In this document: one piece after another, positions 55,801 to 64,000 of the stretch
How positions within the stretch are numbered: position 1 is the first letter of the stretch
Layout: each line of letters opens with the position of its first letter
Source: Procambarus clarkii
Taxonomy: Eukaryota > Arthropoda > Malacostraca > Decapoda > Cambaridae
NCBI RefSeq assembly: GCF_040958095.1
Contig: NC_091228.1
Location: 9,498,340 to 9,562,339, forward strand
Direction of reading: 5' to 3'
DNA: 64,000 nucleotides
Notes under the pieces: generated by a model
What the model was told of the DNA's origin: nothing
The model's input: only the letters and a program-made list of their open reading frames with translations
Database searches by the model: none
Translations under genes and position numbers: made by a program

Positions 55801-57969
55801 GGTGGTAATGAGGGTACTGGTGGTGGTACTGAGGGTACTGGTGGTGGTACTGAAGGTACTGGTGGTGGTAATGAGGCTACTGGTGGTGGTGCTGAGGGTA
55901 CTGGTGGTGGTACTGAAGGTACTGGTGGTGGTAATGAGGGTACTGGTGGTGGTACTGAAGGTACTGGTGGTGGTAATGAGGGTACTGGTGGTGGTACTGA
56001 AGGTACTGGTGGTGGTACTGAAGGTACTGGTGGTGGTACTGAGGGTACTGGTGGTGGTACTGAGGGTACTGGTGGTGGTACTGAAGGTACTGGTGGTGGT
56101 AATGAGGGTACTGATGGTGGTGCTGAGGGTACTGGTGGTGGTACTGAGGGTACTGGTGGTGGTACTGAGGGTACTGGTAGTGGTACTGAAGGTACTGGTG
56201 GTGGTAATGAGGGTACTGGTGGTGGTACTGAAGGTACTGGTGGTGGTAATGAGGGTACTGGTGGTGGTACTGAAGGTACTGGTGGTGGTACTGAAGGTAC
56301 TGGTGGTGGTACTGAGGGTACTGGTGGTGGTACTGAGGGTACTGGTGGTGGTACTGATGGTACTGGTGGTGGTAATGAGGGTACTGGTGGTGGTGCTGAG
56401 GGTACTGGTGGTGGTACTGAAGGTACTGGTGGTGGTAATGAGGGTATTGGTGGTGGTACTGAAGGTACTGGTGGTGGTACTGAAGGTACTGGTGGTGGTA
56501 CTGAGGGTACTGGTGGTGGTACCTAGGGTACTGGTGTTGGTACTGAAGGTACTGGTGGTGGTAATGAGGGTACTGGTGGTGGTAATGAGGGTACTGGTGG
56601 TGGTAATGAGGGTACTGGTGGTGGTACTGAAGGTACTGGTGGTGGTACTGAGGGTACTGGTGGTGGTACCTAGGGTACTGGTGTTGGTACTGAAGGTACT
56701 GGTGGTGGTAATGAGGGTACTGGTGGTGGTAATGAGGGTACTGGTGGTGGTAATGAGGGTACTGGTGGTGGTACTGAGGGTACTGGTGGTGGTAATGAGG
56801 GTACTGGTGGTGGTAATGAGGGTACTGGTGTTGGTAATGAGGGTACTGGTGGTGGTACTGAGGGTACTGGTGGTGGTACTGAAGGTACTGGTGGTGGTAA
56901 TGAGGGTACTGGTGGTGGTGCTGAGGGTACTGGTGGTGGTACTGAAGGTACTGGTGGTGGTAATGAGGGTACTGGTGGTGGTACTGAAGGTACTGGTGGT
57001 GGTAATGAGGGTACTGGTGGTGGTAATGAGGGTACTGGTGGTGGTACTGAGGGTACTGGTGGTGGTACTAAAGGTACTGGTGGTGGTAATGAGGGTACTG
57101 GTGGTGGTGCTGAGGGTACTGGTGGTGGTACTGAAGGTACTGGTGGTGGTAATGAGGGTACTGGTGGTGGTACTGAAGGTACTGGTGGTGGTAATGAGGG
57201 TACTGGTGGTGGTACTGAAGGTACTGGTGGTGGTACTGAAGGTACTGGTGGTGGTACTGAGGGTACTGGTGGTGGTACTGAGGGTACTGGTGGTGGTACT
57301 GATGGTACTGGTGGTGGTAATGAGGGTACTGGTGGTGGTGCTGAGGGTACTGGTGGTGGTACTGAGGGTACTGGTGGTGGTACTGAGGGTACTGGTGGTG
57401 GTACTGAAGGTACTGGTGGTGGTACTGAAGGTACTGGTGGTGGTAATGAGGGTACTGGTGGTGGTGCTGAGGGTACTGGTGGTGGTACTGAGGGTACTGG
57501 TGGTGGTACTGAGGGTACTGGTGGTGGTACTGAAGGTACTGGTGGTGGTACTGAAGGTACTGGTGGTGGTAATGAGGGTACTGGTGGTGGTGCTGGGGGT
57601 ACTGGTGGTTGTACTGAGGGTACTGGTGGTGGTACTGAGGGTACTGGTGGTGGTACTGAAGGTACTGGTGGTGGTAATGAAGGTATTGGTGGTGGTACTG
57701 AGGGTACTGGTGGTGGTACTGAGGGAACTGGTGGTGGTACTGAAGGTACTGGTGGTGGTAATGAGGGAACTGGTGGTGGTACTGAGGGTACTGGTGGTGG
57801 TACTGAGGGTACTGGTGGTGGTACTGAAGGTACTGGTGGTCGTACTGAGGGTACTGGTGGTGGTCCGGAGGGTACTGGTGGTGGTACTGAAGGTACTGGT
57901 GGTGGTAATGAGGGTGCTGGTGGTGGTACTGAAGGTACTGGTGGTGGTACTGAGGGTACTGGTGGTGGT

Positions 57970-60900
57970 ACCTAGGGTACTGGTGTTGGTACTGAAGGTA
58001 CTGGTGGTGGTAATGAGGGTACTGGTGGTGGTAATGAGGGTACTGGTGGTGGTAATGAGGGTACTGGTGGTGGTACTGAGGGCACTGATGGTGGTACTGA
58101 GGGTACTGGTGGTGGTAATGAGGGCACTGGTGGTGGTCCGGAGGGTACTGGTGGTGGTCCTGAAGGTACTGGTGGTGGTAATGAGGGTACTGGTGGTGGT
58201 GCTGAGGGTACTGGTGGTGGTACTGAAGGTACTGGTGGTGGTACTGAGGGTACTGGTGGTGGTACTGAGGGTACTGGTGGTGGTACTGAAGGTACTGGTG
58301 GTGGTAATGAGGGTACTGGAGGTGGTACTGAAGGTACTGGTGGTGGTAATGAGGGTACTGGTGGTGGTACTGAAGGTACTGGTGGTGGTACTGAAGGTAT
58401 TGGTGGTGGTACTGAGGGTACTGGTGGTGGTACTGAGGGTACTGGTGGTTGTACTGAAGGTACTGGTGGTGGTAATGAGGGTACTGGTGGTGGTACTGAA
58501 GGTACTTGTGGTGGTAATGAAGGTCCTGGTGGTGGTACTGAGGGTACTGGTGGTGGTACTGAGGGTACTGGTGGTGGTACTGAAGGTACTGGTGGTGGTA
58601 ATGAGGGTACTGGTGGTGGTACTGAAGGTACTGGTGGTGGTAATGAGGGTACTGGTGGTGGTACTGAAGGTACTGGTGGTGGTACTGAAGGTATTGGTGG
58701 TGGTACTGAGGGTACTGGTGGTGGTACTGAGGGTACTGGTGGTGGTACTGAGGGTACTGGTGGTGGTACTGAGGGTACTGGTGGTGGTACGGAAGGTACT
58801 GGTGGTGGTAATGAGGGTACTGGTGGTGGTACTGAAGGTAATGGTGGTGGTACTGAAGGTACTGGTGGTGGTACTGAGGGTACTGGTGGTGGTACTGAGG
58901 GTACTGGTGGTGGTACTGAGGGTACTGGTGGTGGTACTGAAGGTACTGGTGGTGGTAATGAGGGTACTGGTGGTGGTAATGAGGGTACTGGTGGTGGTAA
59001 TGAGGGTACTGGTGGTGGTAATGAGGGTACTGGTGGTGGTAATGAGGGTACTGGTGGTGGTACTGAGGGTACTGGTGGTGGTACTGAAGGTACTGGTGGT
59101 GGTAATGAGGCTACTGGTGGTGGTGCTGAGGGTACTGGTGGTGGTACTGAAAGTACTGGTGGTGGTAATGAGGGTACTGGTGGTGGTACTGAAGGTACTG
59201 GTGGTGGTAATGAGGGTACTGGTGGTGGTACTGAAGGTACTGGTGGTGGTACTGAAGGTACTGGTGGTGGTACTGAGGGTACTGGTGGTGGTACTGAGGG
59301 TACTGGTGGTGGTACTGAAGGTACTGGTGGTGGTAATGAGGGTACTGGTGGTGGTGCTGAGGGTACTGGTGGTGGTACTGAGGGTACTGGTGGTGGTACT
59401 GAGGGTACTGGTGGTGGTACTGAAGGTACTGGTGGTGGTAATGAGGGTACTGGTGGTGGTACTGAAGGTACTGGTGGTGGTAATGAGGGTACTGGTGGTG
59501 GTACTGAAGGTACTGGTGGTGGTAATGAGGGTACTGGTGGTAGTACTGAAGGTACTGGTGGTGGTACTGAAGGTACTGGTGGTGGTACTGAGGGTACTGG
59601 TGGTGGTACTGAGGGTACTGGTGGTGGTACTGAGGGTACTGGTGGTGGTACTGAGGGTACTGGTGGTGGTACTGAAGGTATTGGTGGTGGTACTGAGGGT
59701 ACTGGTGGTGGTACTGAGGGTACTGGTGGTGGTACTGAAGGTACTGGTGGTGGTAATGAAGGTATTGGTGGTGGTACTGAGGGTACTGGTGGTGGTACTG
59801 AGGGAACTGGTGGTGGTACTGAAGGTACTGGTGGTGGTAATGAGGGAACTGGTGGTGGTACTGAAGGTACTGGTGGTGGTACTGAGGGTACTGGTGGTGG
59901 TACTGAAGGTACTGGTGGTCGTACTGAGGGTACTGGTGGTGGTCCGGAGGGTACTGGTGGTGGTACTGAAGGTACTGGTGGTGGTAATGAGGGTGCTGGT
60001 GGTGGTACTGAAGGTACTGGTGGTGGTACTGAGGGTACTGGTGGTGGTACCTAGGGTACTGGTGTTGGTACTGAAGGTACTGGTGGTGGTAATGAGGGTA
60101 CTGGTGGTGGTAATGAGGGTACTGGTGGTGGTAATGAGGGTACTGGTGGTGGTACTGAGGGCACTGATGGTGGTACTGAGGGTACTGGTGGTGGTAATGA
60201 GGGCACTGGTGGTGGTCCGGAGGGTACTGGTGGTGGTCCTGAAGGTACTGGTGGTGGTAATGAGGGTACTGGTGGTGGTGCTGAGGGTACTGGTGGTGGT
60301 ACTGAAGGTACTGGTGGTGGTACTGAGGGTACTGGTGGTGGTACTGAGGGTACTGGTGGTGGTACTGAAGGTACTGGTGGTGGTAATGAGGGTACTGGTG
60401 GTGGTACTGAAGGTACTGGTGGTGGTAATGAGGGTACTGGTGGTGGTACTGAAGGTACTGGTGGTGGTACTGAAGGTATTGGTGGTGGTACTGAGGGTAC
60501 TGGTGGTGGTACTGAGGGTACTGGTGGTTGTACTGAAGGTACTGGTGGTGGTAATGAGGGTACTGGTGGTGGTACTGAAGGTACTTGTGGTGGTAATGAA
60601 GGTCCTGGTGGTGGTACTGAGGGTACTGGTGGTGGTACTGAGGGTACTGGTGGTGGTACTGAAGGTACTGGTGGTGGTAATGAGGGTACTGGTGGTGGTA
60701 CTGAAGGTACTGGTGGTGGTAATGAGGGTACTGGTGGTGGTACTGAAGGTACTGGTGGTGGTACTGAAGGTATTGGTGGTGGTACTGAGGGTACTGGTGG
60801 TGGTACTGAGGGTACTGGTGGTGGTACTGAGGGTACTGGTGGTGGTACTGAGGGTACTGGTGGTGGTACGGAAGGTACTGGTGGTGGTAATGAGGGTACT

Positions 60901-63900
60901 GGTGGTGGTACTGAAGGTAATGGTGGTGGTACTGAAGGTACTGGTGGTGGTACTGAGGGTACTGGTGGTGGTACTGAGGGTACTGGTGGTGGTACTGAGG
61001 GTACTGGTGGTGGTACTGAAGGTACTGGTGGTGGTAATGAGGGTACTGGTGGTGGTAATGAGGGTACTGGTGGTGGTAATGAGGGTACTGGTGGTGGTAA
61101 TGAGGGTACTGGTGGTGGTAATGAGGGTACTGGTGGTGGTACTGAGGGTACTGGTGGTGGTACTGAAGGTACTGGTGGTGGTAATGAGGCTACTGGTGGT
61201 GGTGCTGAGGGTACTGGTGGTGGTACTGAAAGTACTGGTGGTGGTAATGAGGGTACTGGTGGTGGTACTGAAGGTACTGGTGGTGGTAATGAGGGTACTG
61301 GTGGTGGTACTGAAGGTACTGGTGGTGGTACTGAAGGTACTGGTGGTGGTACTGAGGGTACTGGTGGTGGTACTGAGGGTACTGGTGGTGGTACTGAAGG
61401 TACTGGTGGTGGTAATGAGGGTACTGGTGGTGGTGCTGAGGGTACTGGTGGTGGTACTGAGGGTACTGGTGGTGGTACTGAGGGTACTGGTGGTGGTACT
61501 GAAGGTACTGGTGGTGGTAATGAGGGTACTGGTGGTGGTACTGAAGGTACTGGTGGTGGTAATGAGGGTACTGGTGGTGGTACTGAAGGTACTGGTGGTG
61601 GTACTGAAGGTACTGGTGGTGGTACTGAGGGTACTGGTGGTGGTACTGAGGGTACTGGTGGTGGTACTGATGGTACTGGTGGTGGTAATGAGGGTACTGG
61701 TGGTGGTGCTGAGGGTACTGGTGGTGGTACTGAGGGTACTGGTGGTGGTACTGAGGGTACTGGTGGTGGTACTGAAGGTACTGGTGGTGGTACTGAAGGT
61801 ACTGGTGGTGGTAATGAGGGTACTGGTGGTGGTACTGAAGGTACTGGTGGTGGTACTGAAGGTACTGGTGGTGGTATTGAGGGTACTGGTGGTGGTGCTG
61901 AGGGTACTGGTGGTGGTACTGAGGGTACTGGTGGTGGTACTGAGGGTACTGGTGGTGGTACTGAAGGTACTGGTGGTGGTAATGAAGGTACTGGTGGTGG
62001 TACTGAGGGTACTGGTGGTGGTACTGAGGGAACTGGTGGTGGTACTGAAGGTACTGGTGGTCGTACTGAGGGTACTGGTGGTGGTCCGGAGGGTACTTGT
62101 GGTGGTACTGAAGGTACTGGTGGTGGTAATGAGGGTGCTGGTGGTGGTACTGAAGGTACTGGTGGTGGTACTGAGGGTACTGGTGGTGGTACCTAGGGTA
62201 CTGGTGTTGGTACTGAAGGTACTGGTGGTGGTAATGAGGGTACTGGTGGTGGTAATGAGGGTACTGGTGGTGGTAATGAGGGTACTGGTGGTGGTACTGA
62301 GGGCACTGGTGGTGGTACTGAGGGTACTGGTGGTGGTAATGAGGGCACTGGTGGTGGTCCGGAGGGTACTGGTGGTGGTCCTGAAGGTACTGGTGGTGGT
62401 AATGAGGGTACTGGTGGTGGTGCTGAGGGTACTGGTGGTGGTACTGAAGGTACTGGTGGTGGTAATGAGGGTATTGGTGGTGGTACTGAAGGTACTGGTG
62501 GTGGTACTGAAGGTACTGGTGGTGGTACTGAGGGTACTGGTGGTGGTACTGAGGGTACTGGTGGTTGTACTGAAGGTACTGGTGGTGGTAATGAGGGTAC
62601 TGGTGGTGGTACTGAAGGTACTGGTGGTGGTTATGAAGGTACTGGTGGTGGTACTGAGGGTACTGGTGGTGGTACTGAGGGTACTGGTGGTGGTACTGAA
62701 GGTACTGGTGGTGGTAATGAGGGTACTGGTGGTGGTACTGAAGGTACTGGTGGTGGTAATGAGGGTACTGGTGGTGGTACTGAAGGTACTGGTGGTGGTA
62801 CTGAAGGTATTGGTGGTGGTACTGAGGGTACTGGTGGTGGTACTGAGGGTACTGGTGGTGGTACTGAGGGTACTGGTGGTGGTGCTGAGGGTACTGGTGG
62901 TGGTACGGAAGGTACTGGTGGTGGTAATGAGGGTACTGGTGGTGGTACTGAAGGTAATGGTGGTGGTACTGAAGGTACTGGTGGTGGTACTGAGGGTACT
63001 GGTGGTGGTACTGAGGGTACTGGTGGTGGTACTGAGGGTACTGGTGGTGGTACTGAAGGCACTGGTGGTGGTAATGAGGGTACTGGTGGTGGTAATGAGG
63101 GTACTGGTGGTGGTAATGAGGGTACTGGTGGTGGTAATGAGGGTACTGGTGGTGGTAATGAGGGTACTGGTGGTGGTACTGAGGGTACTGGTGGTGGTAC
63201 TGAAGGTACTGGTGGTGGTAATGAGGCTACTGGTGGTGGTGCTGAGGGTACTGGTGGTGGTACTGAAGGTACTGGTGGTGGTAATGAGGGTACTGGTGGT
63301 GGTACTGAAGGTACTGGTGGTGGTAATGAGGGTACTGGTGGTGGTACTGAAGGTACTGGTGGTGGTACTGAAGGTACTGGTGGTGGTACTGAGGGTACTG
63401 GTGGTGGTACTGAGGGTACTGGTGGTGGTACTGAAGGTACTGGTGGTGGTAATGAGTGTACTGGTGGTGGTGCTGAGGGTACTGGTGGTGGTGCTGAGGG
63501 TACTGGTGGTGGTACTGAGGGTACTGGTGGTGGTACTGAAGGTACTGGTGGTGGTACTAAAGGTACTGGTGGTGGTAATGAGGGTCCTGGTGGTGGTACT
63601 GAAGGTACTGGTGGTGGTACTGAAGGTACTGGTGGTGGTAATGAGGGTACTGGTGGTGGTGCTGAGGGTACTGGTGGTGGTACTGAGGGTACTGGTGGTG
63701 GTACTGAGGGTACTGGTGGTGGTACTGAAGGTACTGGTGGTGGTAATGAAGGTACTGGTGGTGGGACTGAGGGTACTGGTGGTAGTACTGAGGGTACTGG
63801 TGGTGGTACTGAAGGTACTGGTGCTGGTAATGAGGGTACTGGTGGTGGTACTGAAGGTACTGGTGGTGGTAATGAGGGTACTGGTGGTGGTACTGAAGGT

Positions 63901-64000
63901 TCTGGTGGTGGTACTGAAGGTACTGGTGGTGGTACTGAAGGTACTGGTGGTGGTACTGAGGGTACTGGTGGTGGTACTGAGGGTACTGGTTGTGGTACTG
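57970..64000. repeat. Higher-order repeats within the satellite (about 2.1 kb)
   Basis: The marker ACCTAGGGTACTGGTGTTGG occurs at 57970, 60049 and 62191, spaced 2079 (99 x 21) and 2142 (102 x 21) bases. The first two blocks share private variants such as GGGCACTGATGGTGG (near 58080 and 60160) and GGTACTTGTGGTGG with AAGGTCCTGG (near 58500 and 60580), showing a recent duplication of about 2.1 kb. Confidence 0.85.

Larger units (their letters stand above)
35485..64000. repeat. 21-bp G-rich satellite array, at least 28.5 kb
   Basis: About 1,350 tandem copies of a 21-bp unit made of GGTACTGAG plus GGTACTGGTGGT. Common variants are GGTACTGAA, GGTAATGAG and GGTGCTGAG. Because 21 is divisible by 3 and the unit lacks stops in most frames, long open frames arise on both strands, repeating V-L-V-V-V-L-R, G-T-G-G-G-T-E, T-T-T-S-T-L-S or P-P-P-V-P-S-V. 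Frame-changing units of 18, 20 or 22 bases occur (38141, 40786, 43690, 44479, 46980, 50470) and a TAG-bearing variant, ACCTAGG, recurs, so no frame is conserved. I read it as non-coding satellite. The array is cut by the gap on the left and by the window end on the right. Confidence 0.95.

Overview
This is eukaryotic, intron- and repeat-dominated DNA from an arthropod, most likely a decapod crustacean. The basis is the type of non-LTR, Penelope-like and Gmr1-like retroelements, (AC)n and (AT)n microsatellites, short TTAGG/CCTAA telomere-type runs inside a MITE, and two exons of an alpha-2-macroglobulin/TEP-family gene. There are no bacterial features. Species is inference only. Almost every long open reading frame here comes from a repeat.

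Layout, part 1 (1-19,000): a decayed LINE ORF1 with a zinc knuckle (minus, about 505-1480), then one host gene on the minus strand. Two consecutive exons of an alpha-2-macroglobulin-like gene lie at 18,613-18,709 and 2,456-2,671, joined by a phase-0 intron of about 15.9 kb. The intron is built from a 17-bp array, a 20-bp minisatellite split into three blocks, a truncated LINE with a smaller poly(A) element inside it, and an 11-kb giant inverted repeat (6,992-17,988; arms 5.2-5.4 kb, spacer about 350 bp). The inverted repeat looks like a foldback element and split the minisatellite. The 20-bp minisatellite starts exactly at the exon's 5' splice site and repeats that splice-donor sequence about 125 times.

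Part 2 (19,000-35,000): a chain of transposable elements, many bounded by (AT)n or (AC)n microsatellites. In order: a Penelope-like fragment with a GIY-YIG domain, inverted flanks and a hammerhead-ribozyme-like fold; a complete but frameshifted Ty3/gypsy element with two LTRs (20,921-27,850) whose integrase lies upstream of reverse transcriptase (Gmr1-type order); an R2-group LINE on the minus strand with a C-terminal restriction-like endonuclease, broken by a 960-bp TTAA-flanked inverted-repeat element; a 5'-truncated jockey/CR1-like LINE; and five copies of one 390-bp MITE with GTCGTACC ends.

Part 3 (34,985-64,000): a 500-base assembly gap, then at least 28.5 kb of a G-rich 21-bp satellite (about 1,350 monomers) running off the window end. 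The monomer is 7 codons long, so it gives spurious ORFs of up to 2,263 codons. Marker variants show higher-order duplication in blocks of about 2.1, 2.6 and 3.1 kb.

The most interesting items are the minisatellite made of a duplicated splice donor, the 11-kb foldback palindrome, the integrase-first LTR retrotransposon, the ribozyme-like fold and the satellite's layered structure.
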